Below are positions 51,340-58,676 of a stretch of DNA of 60,573 bases, one piece after another. A program made the translations under genes and the position numbers. Source of the DNA: a virus; IMG/VR virus record IMGVR_UViG_3300017764_000003, positions 1-60,573 of that record; one strand, given 5' to 3'. The notes beneath the pieces were generated by a model that saw only the letters and a list, made by a program, of their open reading frames with translations, made no database searches and was not told the DNA's origin. Numbering within the stretch: position 1 is the first letter of the stretch; each line of letters begins with the position of its first letter.

Positions 51340-53376
51340 TTAACTCAAACTTCTTCCGATGTACTTTAACACCTTTCCGTTGTCATCTACTTCTGCTAAT
51401 CTTAATTTCCAATTAGTCTGTTTGTTTTGAACATATCTTGTGTGTTTTCTTTTAGCAGAGTCTTTTCTTATTTCTTTTGGCTCATATCTATTGAATGCTT
51501 CAGAGCATATATAGGAAAAGTTTATAGAAAATATAACATCATCAAAGTCATACTTAAGGTCAGCAGCTTGATATCTAGACTGCCTTAATGTATTTGTACT
51601 CTTTAAAGATTTTTCTACAAAGGTTTTACATTGTAACCAAAACCAAAGTATATATATGTTCTCAGCATAAAGATCAATTAACTCAATAAGCTTGTTTGTA
51701 ATCTTACCTGCTGTATTAGTTCTGTTTGATATACCCCACCACTTTGATGTTGGTGTTTGCATATAAGCAGGTAGATCGCCATTCCCTGCTATCCTTCTAC
51801 CAAATCCCCATCTCTCTAAAAAGTCAATATACATATCACCAATATTAGATTCTACTAATTCTTTTAGTGTACTTGTTTGTTGATCGTAAAACATTCCCAT
51901 CAATGCACATTGCAAGTATACTAGTTTGAATTCTCTTATTCTCCAATTAATCACACACACAGGTGCATTAGCCCAAGAATCCCAAATAGCAGAACTCATT
52001 TTAGACTTACCTGTTTCTGAGTTAATCGGATCTGTTCCTTGATAGTATCTATACTCCCAACCCTTTTCAGGTTTCTTAAACATAACACAAGTTGTTCGCT
52101 CATCATCCATACCTTTGGTTGGAATAAACTCACAGCCTACAATTTTAAATGGTACGTATTCATCGTCAGTTGGTTGTGTTGAATCATAAGTTGGAAGAAA
52201 ATATCCATACTGTGGTTGATCATCAGAATTAAGTTGATGTATCTTAAGTATTTGTTTGTTAATAAAACTAATAGGCACTATTGAAGTAGACTTTCTAAGG
52301 AACATATCATCAATAGTCATAGGGTAATGTTGATGGAATTGTACCTTTGATGCTTCAGCTTCTGCTCCTGTTACGGAGTAGTAGTATTTTTTCTCTTTCT
52401 CGTAGATGTCCCTTGTCATCCCCTCACGAGCAAAACAATCGAAGAATAAGGGTATAACCCCATAATCGTAATTGCGTTCAAACCAAGCGTTGTAAGCAGC
52501 CTTAAACTCGGCTTCAAAGACTGCTCCTCCCTTGTCCATTTCTCCACCTGTCCCCCAAGCGATCAATTGACGTTTCATTTCCATCTTACCATTTGATGGA
52601 TTATAGAAGAACAAAGCAGGTCTTCCTTCCTTCATCATACGTGTGAATATGTTAATCAATCCTATCTCATCAATTAGAACTAAGTTAGGTTGTCCTCCGT
52701 TGATTGCATCTACAGCAGGAGTTACTACTTCCACCATAGAGTTAGCCCCTGATGTTTCTCCTTTAGTCTTTCCTTTCTTTCTAAGTGAAAGCATATTGTG
52801 TGAGAAGTTGTATACATCGTTTCTAAGATAGTCAGGTATTCTACCGAACGACCATTGTATCTTGTCTCTAAAGATCTCTTCACCTTTCTCTTTGGTATGC
52901 GTTACGAACTTAACGTAGTAGGACTTGTTGAAGTTTATTCTTTTGTTTGCTAGTAGTCCAAGCGTTGATGTAAATCCAATTTGTCTTGCCTTACCTAAAA
53001 GCATATTGTATCCGCAGTCAGCTAAAAAGTATATTACTTCTTGAGCCTTCCATGCTTTATAGGATATGCCTCCACCATCAACATCTCCTTCTTTCAGCCA
53101 TCCATACTTGTTGGCATAGTACAATGTATTGTCCCTGCACCTAAAGTATTCACGAATAATATAGTCTTCTTGTTCATCCTCATCGCTATAGTCAACAATC
53201 TCATCAGTATCCTTTATCCATGAATTAGATTGTTTCTTGTATATCTCAAAGGGTTCATACTTAATTTGATTCTCCCATCCTTTATTAATAGAGTCAATCC
53301 AAGCTACTAGTTCTTTAGGATACTCTAAAGGTTTGTGTGATGGATACCATTCAGACGTTTCTATTTCGTAAGCCAT
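51340..53376 (-). CDS. terL: terminase large subunit
   Basis: The 678-aa packaging motor. Residues 128-137 (GKARQIGFTS) are the deviant Walker A motif of terminases, and NLVLIDEIG (231-239) is Walker B with the catalytic Glu. The nuclease half starts with YQGTDPINS (Asp449) and has late acidic residues (YDFDDVIF, near 610). The enzyme cuts concatemers and pumps DNA into the head. The sequence type resembles TerL of crAss-like and other Bacteroidota podoviruses. It starts three bases after the zinc-ribbon gene, with no SD. Confidence 0.93.
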   Translation of the reverse strand: MAYEIETSEWYPSHKPLEYPKELVAWIDSINKGWENQIKYEPFEIYKKQSNSWIKDTDEIVDYSDEDEQEDYIIREYFRCRDNTLYYANKYGWLKEGDVDGGGISYKAWKAQEVIYFLADCGYNMLLGKARQIGFTSTLGLLANKRINFNKSYYVKFVTHTKEKGEEIFRDKIQWSFGRIPDYLRNDVYNFSHNMLSLRKKGKTKGETSGANSMVEVVTPAVDAINGGQPNLVLIDEIGLINIFTRMMKEGRPALFFYNPSNGKMEMKRQLIAWGTGGEMDKGGAVFEAEFKAAYNAWFERNYDYGVIPLFFDCFAREGMTRDIYEKEKKYYYSVTGAEAEASKVQFHQHYPMTIDDMFLRKSTSIVPISFINKQILKIHQLNSDDQPQYGYFLPTYDSTQPTDDEYVPFKIVGCEFIPTKGMDDERTTCVMFKKPEKGWEYRYYQGTDPINSETGKSKMSSAIWDSWANAPVCVINWRIREFKLVYLQCALMGMFYDQQTSTLKELVESNIGDMYIDFLERWGFGRRIAGNGDLPAYMQTPTSKWWGISNRTNTAGKITNKLIELIDLYAENIYILWFWLQCKTFVEKSLKSTNTLRQSRYQAADLKYDFDDVIFSINFSYICSEAFNRYEPKEIRKDSAKRKHTRYVQNKQTNWKLRLAEVDDNGKVLKYIGRSLS

Positions 53377-53379
53377 ACA

Positions 53380-53535
53380 TTAAAATTTGGTATACACTAA
53401 AACTGTTTCAACATTACATTCATCACTTGGGCAGCTATAGTTGGAAACCATCCCATCACCATCGCCATCAATTCCATAATCCTCATATGTGTGATCACCA
53501 CCCCATATCAATTCCGTTCCACAATTACATATCAT
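53380..53535 (-). CDS. 51-aa zinc-ribbon protein
   Basis: A short complete frame: MICNCGTELIWGG at the start and YSCPSDECNVETVLVYTKF at the end. The pairs CNC and CPSDEC are placed as in a small zinc ribbon, with an acidic middle (TYEDYGIDGDGDG). I recall similar stand-alone ribbons in other phages. It fits exactly between the winged-helix gene and TerL. A regulatory or packaging role is possible; not shown. Confidence 0.7.
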   Translation of the reverse strand: MICNCGTELIWGGDHTYEDYGIDGDGDGMVSNYSCPSDECNVETVLVYTKF

Positions 53536-53547
53536 AATCTCACCAAT

Positions 53548-54102
53548 TTATTCTTTATCTCTACTAAAAGCCGAAGGCTTTTTGCGTAAATCATTTTCTA
53601 CAAATAACCCTGTCTTCTTCCTGATATTAAGCCTACTACCCTTCCAAGCTATTGCAGGATTAACATAATAAACTTTCTTCTGTTTAGATCCATGCTTAAT
53701 TATCAGTCGGTATCCTATCAATGCATTAATACTTGTTGTTACCGAACTCAAGGACATAGACAGTTCCTTTGATAGCTTCCTGTAAGTAATACCGAATACA
53801 GCATTCTCATATCCCATCTTGGATATAAAATAAAGTATAACCTTAATCTGATTAGGCGATAACGTACTCATCAAATCCTGAAGCGACTTCTGATATAGAG
53901 TCGAATATGATACCTTATCGTTAACACCTTTCTTAATCCTGTTAAGTACATTGATAGAATCAGCCCCATAGTATTCAGCTATCTTTGTCATCTCTCCTGT
54001 CTTCTCATTCATATGATATAAAGACTCGGAGGTTAATAGTTCAGGATCAATAGAGTTAAGATTACTATGAAGGATGTTTAATGTCTTTCTTAGTTTCTTC
54101 AT
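53548..54102 (-). CDS. winged-helix DNA-binding protein (RepL-like), possible TerS or late regulator
   Basis: The 184-aa product has a helical N-terminus and a clear winged helix at about residues 80-155: LSPNQIKVILYFISKM, then ITYRKLSKELSMSLSSVTTS and a wing ending KVYYVNPAIAWKGS. The wing resembles RepL-type plasmid and phage replication proteins. Being two genes before TerL, it could be the DNA-recognising small terminase. As an early gene of the late operon, it could also regulate it. The C-terminus is basic (RKKPSAFSRDKE) and its codons form a strong hairpin. Confidence 0.65.
   Translation of the reverse strand: MKKLRKTLNILHSNLNSIDPELLTSESLYHMNEKTGEMTKIAEYYGADSINVLNRIKKGVNDKVSYSTLYQKSLQDLMSTLSPNQIKVILYFISKMGYENAVFGITYRKLSKELSMSLSSVTTSINALIGYRLIIKHGSKQKKVYYVNPAIAWKGSRLNIRKKTGLFVENDLRKKPSAFSRDKE
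53566..53582 (-). terminator. hairpin inside the 3' end of the winged-helix gene
   Basis: On the minus strand AAAAGCC and GGCTTTT pair perfectly around a 3-base loop (TTC), followed by AGTAG. The position within codons for KKPSAFS and the short U-run could give partial termination before the zinc-ribbon and TerL genes. Weak evidence. Confidence 0.35.
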
Positions 54103-54433
54103 CTTTCTTTGCTTCTCTTATCATCTTACTTGTTTTAGAAATAACCCTAGTATAGTAAGATACTTTTTCTTCATGTGTGGCAGTTAGTTCTTTGTAGATA
54201 AACTTTACCATCCCTAAGAATGTATCAGGATCATGATCTCCCTTTAGTTGATTACACCTTCTACATGAATATACTTTATTGTCATTGGATAAGATTCCGC
54301 CTTTAGATTTAGGGACTATGTGATCAGTAGTTCTATTCCAATCATTTAATCTCTCTCCACAATAGAAGCACTCATACTTATTTGTCTCTTCTTTATTTCC
54401 GAAACTTTTCCAATTTTTTTTTGAATTGCTCAT
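54065..54433 (-). CDS. HNH endonuclease
   Basis: A 122-aa HNH nuclease of the McrA/phage type. Cys22/Cys25 (ECFYCGERL) and Cys57/Cys60 (SCRRCNQLKGD) hold a structural zinc, and TTDHIVPKSKGG (residues 35-46) provides the catalytic His38. It overlaps both neighbours by about 40 bases. In several phages such nucleases sit by the terminase and are needed for genome packaging; that is the likely role here, though a homing nuclease cannot be excluded. Confidence 0.85.
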   Translation of the reverse strand: MSNSKKNWKSFGNKEETNKYECFYCGERLNDWNRTTDHIVPKSKGGILSNDNKVYSCRRCNQLKGDHDPDTFLGMVKFIYKELTATHEEKVSYYTRVISKTSKMIREAKKDEETKKDIKHPS

Positions 54434-54722
54434 ATCTATAATTCTGTTTTATATAATCTATAATTTGAATATAGCATTTCTTGTTTTCCCAATCATCATG
54501 AATCCTATCTAGGAAGAAGTCTATAGTCTCCCATTCCCATTCATACTTATCAAGAGAATCTGTTTCAGGTATTGTGTGGATTACTATAGTAGATAAACGA
54601 TTTAATATGCCTGTGGTTTTTAACACCCTAGCAAACACGCCTACCTCCAATTCAACAACATCTCCTTTTGCTATGTCATCTAGATCTATCCGTTTCTTAT
54701 ACTTGTGAAACTTAATTGCCAT
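54393..54722 (-). CDS. hypothetical protein, first gene of the late block, 109 aa
   Basis: A beta-rich start (AKGDVVELEVGVFARVLKTT) like a small barrel is followed by a helical acidic/aromatic part (DKYEWEWETIDFFLDRIHDDW) and a basic end. It has no recognised family. Its ATG lies about 215 bases after the putative late promoter element, without SD. Confidence 0.55.
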   Translation of the reverse strand: MAIKFHKYKKRIDLDDIAKGDVVELEVGVFARVLKTTGILNRLSTIVIHTIPETDSLDKYEWEWETIDFFLDRIHDDWENKKCYIQIIDYIKQNYRYEQFKKKLEKFRK

Positions 54723-54929
54723 ATACTAATATACTAATAATATTATGCTTGTACGCATGAGAGCATCACTTTGTTACTCTGAGTAATACATCTTTTTTTG
54801 ATAATCGCCTGATAATCAACTACTTCTTGATTATCCCCCTATATATATTGTTATTGGTATATAATATATACTATAGACTATAAACTATTCTTTACTGTTA
54901 ATCATTTACTTATAGGCATTAACTTCCCC

Positions 54930-55002
54930 TTAAAGTATCTTTCTTTATTTCTTTCTTTCTTTGCATACCACCTTGCATTACATATGCTATGCACTTGCAT
55001 TA
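54930..55002 (-). promoter_or_regulatory. TGCA-box/GAAA-tract element, copy 3 (late promoter)
   Basis: On the minus strand: AATGCAAGTGCATAGCATAT, then TAATGCAAGG and GGTATGCAAAG, then GAAA repeats, then TACTTTAA (plus 54930-54937), a near match to the -7 box. It has the same order as copies 1 and 2. It faces the late block (HNH, TerL and structural genes), so it probably is the main late promoter. The leader to the first ATG is about 200 bases long and contains GATAATC and GATTATC repeats. Confidence 0.6.
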
Positions 55003-55251
55003 CTTATGTATAAAGTTATTTATGTTATACTATTAATTGTTTATGCTTTGTTTATAATTGTTTACTGTAGAACTTAAACGCATTGGTATCTGTTAGGGTA
55101 GTATTAATATAGAATAGCCCCTCGACTTTTACAGGAAAATCAATAGTTTCAGAAGATCAACAGCCTAACGAAATAAAAGGATTCTTTTTATAACCGACTG
55201 ATTATCAATTAGTTATATGTACGGTTTTTACTCATATATATTTCCTTTAAT

Positions 55252-55502
55252 TTATAACTTGTTGAGTTTCAACGGCTTGAAGTCAGGGTAAATGTATGTC
55301 TGTGGGTAAAACAACAATACCCAAACCTATCAACCTATTGATTATCAACGACTTATGTTTTGACGAAAATCTCAATTGGGCTTGTTTGTTACAAATTTGT
55401 TGACAATGGGCATTTTGACGAAATCAGGACTCATATATATATATAGGAAAACTTAGTCAGATCCATCTATAGGGTTATAACTTGTTGATTATCAACGACT
55501 TA
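55252..55502. repeat. iteron-like direct repeats
   Basis: TTGATTATCAACGACTTA occurs identically at 55338-55355 and 55485-55502. TTATAACTTGTTGA occurs at 55252-55265 and 55475-55488. A third, diverged unit, GTTGAGTTTCAACGGCTT, begins at 55261. Each unit contains the inverted repeat GTTGA/TCAAC or a close variant. A dimeric HTH protein is the likely reader. Confidence 0.7.
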
Positions 55503-55540
55503 CGACTTTTATTTGGATAATTCAAAACTTTTATTGATAG

Positions 55541-56075
55541 TTAGGACATCAGCAAAACAGCACACCACGCTACTAGCTGATACAAGCAAGTTACTTGAAA
55601 CGCACACAATGTAACCTCTGTTTACGACAATATGCGTTTGTTACAAAGGCTACCACCGTATGCATTGTAACGAGAGGAACGGTGGGAGTGGGTTCTACCT
55701 TACTGACTTACCAAGGGGTTCTACCTCGTCAGGACAACACTCGATGGCTATAGGATAACAGCCGATAATTTGCCGAGCAAAGCAGAAACTTTGTTGGGAG
55801 TCTGAGCAACAGAATTAAGCAAAAGCGTGTGAGGTATGTAGAACAGGACAGCTACGTACTGCAGAAATGCCACACAAGTCTATGTTCCATTAGGGGCTCA
55901 AAGGATAGGTTTTAGTAGGGTTGAATACCTTGCATTTCCGTAAAAATAAAAGTCATAACAAGGCGTAGGTAGTTCGTACTAGGTGCAATGTATGTTGTAC
56001 GGTATGAATAAGATGCATTTGTCAGGTGAGTAAGGCAAAGTAAGACATTAGATCGAATCTGACCTACGCCTCAAT
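55541..56075 (+). ncRNA. candidate large structured noncoding RNA
   Basis: About 530 bases without a gene, clearly richer in G+C than the surroundings (32 of 60 in 55681-55740) and dense in complementary pairs. 55548-55553 pairs with 55576-55581, 55653-55659 with 55679-55685, and 55640-55646 with 55665-55671. 55740-55743 pairs with 55774-55777 around 55746-55749/55760-55763. 55778-55782 pairs with 55789-55793, and 55975-55979 with 55997-56001. The 10-pair closing stem 55961-55970/56062-56071 is perfect. I infer an RNA on the plus strand, upstream of the first early gene. The strand and exact ends are uncertain. Confidence 0.5.
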
Positions 56076-56106
56076 TATTAATCAAACACACACTAAATTC
56101 AAAGTT

Positions 56107-56454
56107 ATGGCTAAGTCAAACAATTATCAAGAGAATGTATTAAATGTTAATGCAAGTTACAAGAAGGTTTCTAAATCATTAGGTGCAATACGTTCATCGT
56201 TACTAGCAATGGATGGTACAACCATCAAAGATTCAGAAGGCAAAGATATTGTATTCAAGTTACCTTCTTTCACTAAGAAGGTGCTAACCTTTATGAAGAA
56301 GAACCAAAATGCTTACAAGTTTGTAAAGCAAGAGGTTAGAAAGACAAAGGATGGAGAAAATACAACTGTATTCTATGTATTACAGAAGCTAGGTAATCAA
56401 AAGTTCGAAAACGCTTTCAAAGCAAAGTTCTTAATAGCTACACCTAAAAAGTAA
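56107..56454 (+). CDS. hypothetical first early protein, 115 aa
   Basis: The first gene right of the control region. It is basic and helical/strand mixed (SYKKVSKSLGAIRSSLLAMD; FTKKVLTFMKKNQNAYKFVK). Unlike most genes after it, it has no clear SD (TAAATTCAAAGTT before ATG). No family is recognised. The charge and early position suggest a nucleic-acid or host-protein binding role. Confidence 0.65.
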   Translation: MAKSNNYQENVLNVNASYKKVSKSLGAIRSSLLAMDGTTIKDSEGKDIVFKLPSFTKKVLTFMKKNQNAYKFVKQEVRKTKDGENTTVFYVLQKLGNQKFENAFKAKFLIATPKK

Positions 56455-56459
56455 GGAGC

Positions 56460-56744
56460 ATGAAATCATTAAATTTACAAGTCACAGGCACAATAGTGTT
56501 TGTGGCTATGTTGCTATGTGCATGGTTTATGGACTATGAAACTAGAACAGAAAAGTATCATACGAGTCAGGTTACAGCAGTACACTTATATCATGCCTTT
56601 GTTGATGGGACAATCATGCAAGGGGACAATCTACATGAGTTATGGTATTGTCAAGATGCTAACTATGATCATTATTATTTCAATGTAGAAGTAGGGACTA
56701 ATGTATTTGGTCACGAAACTAGAACCTATAAAGGAGGATATTAG
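56460..56744 (+). CDS. hypothetical early protein with N-terminal membrane/signal helix, 94 aa
   Basis: SD AAGGAGC precedes ATG 56460. Residues about 8-24 (VTGTIVFVAMLLCAWFM) are a hydrophobic helix, either a signal anchor or an uncleaved signal. The rest is polar and His/Tyr-rich (CQDANYDHYYFNVEVG). It may act at the inner membrane or in the periplasm early in infection, for example in exclusion of other phages. Not recognised. Confidence 0.65.
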   Translation: MKSLNLQVTGTIVFVAMLLCAWFMDYETRTEKYHTSQVTAVHLYHAFVDGTIMQGDNLHELWYCQDANYDHYYFNVEVGTNVFGHETRTYKGGY

Positions 56745-56745
56745 A

Positions 56746-56922
56746 ATGAGTAAGAAAGAATATGTGTCTACCATATTGCAATTCGTTAATAAGGTAGATA
56801 GTGCTTCAAATAAGTTGCACATAGAGAATGTGAATATGCTAGTAGATGTAATGATTGAGCAATCACGTACAGATGTGCTAAATGCATGGATTTGTGAGTT
56901 AAAAAGCAAAAAGGAGGCTTAA
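56746..56922 (+). CDS. hypothetical early protein, 58 aa
   Basis: ATG 56746 is set by AAAGGAGGATATTAG; it lies 1 base after the preceding stop. The peptide is helical (YVSTILQFVNKVDSASNKLH; NMLVDVMIEQSRTDVLNAW). No motif is recognised. Confidence 0.65.
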   Translation: MSKKEYVSTILQFVNKVDSASNKLHIENVNMLVDVMIEQSRTDVLNAWICELKSKKEA

Positions 56923-56926
56923 GATT

Positions 56927-57073
56927 ATGTATAAATGTATGTTTAGAGCAAGTGGAGGATCGTATTCTATGAATTATTACGATCTACCAACAGAAGAAGA
57001 AGAAGAAATCATAGAGATAATAAAATCAGATGGATGGGAAGTATTAGAAGTATACGACATCAAACAACAATAA
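56927..57073 (+). CDS. hypothetical early protein, 48 aa
   Basis: AAAAGGAGGCTTAAGATT before ATG 56927 is a strong SD with long spacing. The peptide has a Cys/Ser/Tyr-rich start (MYKCMFRASGGSYSMNYYD), an acidic run of five Glu, and a beta-like end (DGWEVLEVYDI). Too short to classify. Confidence 0.6.
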   Translation: MYKCMFRASGGSYSMNYYDLPTEEEEEIIEIIKSDGWEVLEVYDIKQQ

Positions 57074-57091
57074 AATAAAAGGAGGCTTAAG

Positions 57092-57331
57092 ATGAGTAAG
57101 ATAAGCAAGTATTACCCTATGGATGAAGCATTCTGTGGGGTTATTGAGGATTTACACGTAGATGTTGATCATCAAATAGCATTGTGCCAAGAGATGATAG
57201 ATTGGTATGAGTATAGAGAGTTTATGGGATATGAGTGCAAATTGGGTAGACAAAGAGCCAAAAAGCATCATGCAATAGCCTCTAATATATCAAAGAAGAT
57301 AGATTTATTCCTTAACGTATGTAAAAACTAG
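57092..57331 (+). CDS. hypothetical early protein, 79 aa
   Basis: AAAAGGAGGCTTAAG precedes ATG 57092. The protein is helical with His, Cys and aromatic residues (DVDHQIALCQEMIDWYEYRE; RQRAKKHHAIASNISKKID). The N-terminal half is acidic and the C-terminal half basic. Not recognised. Confidence 0.65.
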   Translation: MSKISKYYPMDEAFCGVIEDLHVDVDHQIALCQEMIDWYEYREFMGYECKLGRQRAKKHHAIASNISKKIDLFLNVCKN

Positions 57332-57335
57332 AAAA

Positions 57336-58070
57336 GTGAAAAGAGCAGTATTCAAGCGTGGCGACACCTTACAAGTAGTAAGACTCGGCACATCAACTAA
57401 CAAGAAAATTATAGACAATCCAAAAGAGTTGTTTATTCAGACGTATACGTTTAGTAAGAAGCAATTCGAACATATTGCCAACGGTAGACCTGAAGGCAAA
57501 GGTATGAAAGTGTTCTTCGGTATGGCTGACACCAATTGCTTGGACTGTCCTTTCAATAGTTTTGGTAAGTGTTATACACATCAGTACGACCAATACATAG
57601 GCTTCATAAGTATGCTGAAGTCTATTGTAAAAGTATATAGTACATGGGATGATCTACCCAAATACACACCAATCATAGGTAAGACCGTTATTAGTTGGTC
57701 AAAAGATAGGTATGTTAGATTTGGATCTTATGGTGAGCCTAGTTTACATCCTGAAGGTATGATAGAATCAATGTCATTCGTCAGCTATAGATGGACAGGG
57801 TATACTCATCAATGGAAAAAGAATCCAACGCTCGGCAAATACTTCATGGCTAGTACACATAGTCTGTATGAAGAAGCTATTGCAAGAGCAAAAAATTATA
57901 GAAGTTTTATGGTAGTTGAAAAAGACCAATCTAGTTCAAGTGAATTAACATCTTGTCCTGCCTCTAAAGAAGGTGGGTACAAGACTACTTGTAATCTATG
58001 TGGTCTGTGTTCAGGTACTTCAGGTACTAAAGCAGTACGATCAGTTGAAATTATTAATCACGCTAAATAA
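57336..58070 (+). CDS. Cys-rich phage protein of the DUF7227-like type, 244 aa
   Basis: GTG start at 57336, 4 bases after the previous stop; no nearby ATG. Two Cys clusters are visible: TNCLDCPFNSFGKCYTHQ (Cys68, Cys71, Cys79) and SCPASKEGGYKTTC with NLCGLCSGT (Cys207, 219, 222, 225). Between them are RFGSYGEPSLHPEGM and YRWTGYTHQWKK. I recognise this combination from a protein conserved in many phages of diverse hosts, to my knowledge uncharacterised (DUF7227-like). The Cys sets probably bind metal; an iron-sulfur or zinc enzyme is possible. Confidence 0.75.
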   Translation: MKRAVFKRGDTLQVVRLGTSTNKKIIDNPKELFIQTYTFSKKQFEHIANGRPEGKGMKVFFGMADTNCLDCPFNSFGKCYTHQYDQYIGFISMLKSIVKVYSTWDDLPKYTPIIGKTVISWSKDRYVRFGSYGEPSLHPEGMIESMSFVSYRWTGYTHQWKKNPTLGKYFMASTHSLYEEAIARAKNYRSFMVVEKDQSSSSELTSCPASKEGGYKTTCNLCGLCSGTSGTKAVRSVEIINHAK

Positions 58071-58077
58071 AGCAACA

Positions 58078-58374
58078 ATGGCAAAGGAAAGACTAAGTAA
58101 GAGAGAGTATTTTACTCAAAGATTAAATCAAGCGATTGAAAACAATAAACTTGATAAGGTTAAGTATTATTCATCTAGACTAGCACAGCTAGACGAAAAA
58201 GAAAAGAATGAACACGATCTTATAGAGATTCCATTAGTAGAGATGTTTGGATCTAGAGATACTATTAGGGAGGCTATAAAGTATGCTGAATCATTTAAGG
58301 ATATCGGCACTACAACATCAGCCTTCGTATTACTTAACACAATTGCTGATAAGTATTATCTAGTAGAAAAGTAA
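58078..58374 (+). CDS. hypothetical protein, 98 aa
   Basis: Start set at ATG 58078 (MAKERLSKREYF) after the upstream stop; a longer frame would overlap the previous gene. The N-terminal half is a charged coiled coil (RLNQAIENNKLDKVKYYSSR; AQLDEKEKNEHDLIE). The C-terminal half is helical. No SD beyond a weak purine stretch. Not recognised. Confidence 0.6.
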   Translation: MAKERLSKREYFTQRLNQAIENNKLDKVKYYSSRLAQLDEKEKNEHDLIEIPLVEMFGSRDTIREAIKYAESFKDIGTTTSAFVLLNTIADKYYLVEK

Positions 58375-58379
58375 GACAT

Positions 58380-58676
58380 ATGGCAGAAATAATCTTAAGA
58401 ACGCCTCTGAATAGATTTCAGGGGCTTTCTAGTACAAAGAAGTCTTTAGTATTCCTGACTAGTAATCACAATGGTAAATACTATTCAATTCCTATGTGGT
58501 CAGTCATATCTAAAAGAGAGTACGAGAAGACTGTGAACTCATACGTGATGAAGTTCATAGAAGTTAAATTTGACAGCAAAGCTATTGAAGGTGTGTATGC
58601 AGGTGCTGTTTCTTTAAAATACACCTTAGAATTTCTTGAAGAATTAAATAAAAATGGAACTAAAATTTTAAGATAA
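58380..58676 (+). CDS. hypothetical protein, 98 aa
   Basis: A beta-rich protein (KSLVFLTSNHNGKYYSIPMW; NSYVMKFIEVKFDSKAIEG) with a helical end (LEFLEELNKNGTKIL). It begins 5 bases after the previous gene and ends in a TAATG overlap with the next. Not recognised. Confidence 0.6.
   Translation: MAEIILRTPLNRFQGLSSTKKSLVFLTSNHNGKYYSIPMWSVISKREYEKTVNSYVMKFIEVKFDSKAIEGVYAGAVSLKYTLEFLEELNKNGTKILR

Larger units (their letters stand above)
54800..55520. other. putative replication origin
   Basis: A strongly AT-rich stretch (54838-54895) lies beside repeated TTATC/GATAA motifs (54800, 54811, 54831, 55202, 55342, 55489 and 55516). The palindromic unit GTTGA(N3)TCAAC or close variants recur. These features, the position between divergent operons, and a phage-encoded DnaA domain IV-like protein suggest an origin. 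Function is inferred; individual TTATC hits are expected at some rate in AT-rich DNA. Confidence 0.45.
54723..56106. other. 1.4 kb gene-free control region
   Basis: No convincing gene is present in any frame. The left part is very AT-rich (54838-54895) and holds copy 3 of the TGCA/GAAA element, pointing left. The middle (55195-55520) holds repeated GTTGA(N3)TCAAC units. The right part (about 55541-56075) is unusually GC-rich and full of complementary segments. It separates the leftward late block from the rightward early operon. I could not find a convincing rightward TAnnTTTG promoter. Confidence 0.8.

Noticed and set aside
55541-56075. tRNA or tRNA-like genes in the GC-rich region
   Set aside because: GGTTCTACC resembles a T-arm, but the loop is too short and no acceptor or anticodon stem fits.
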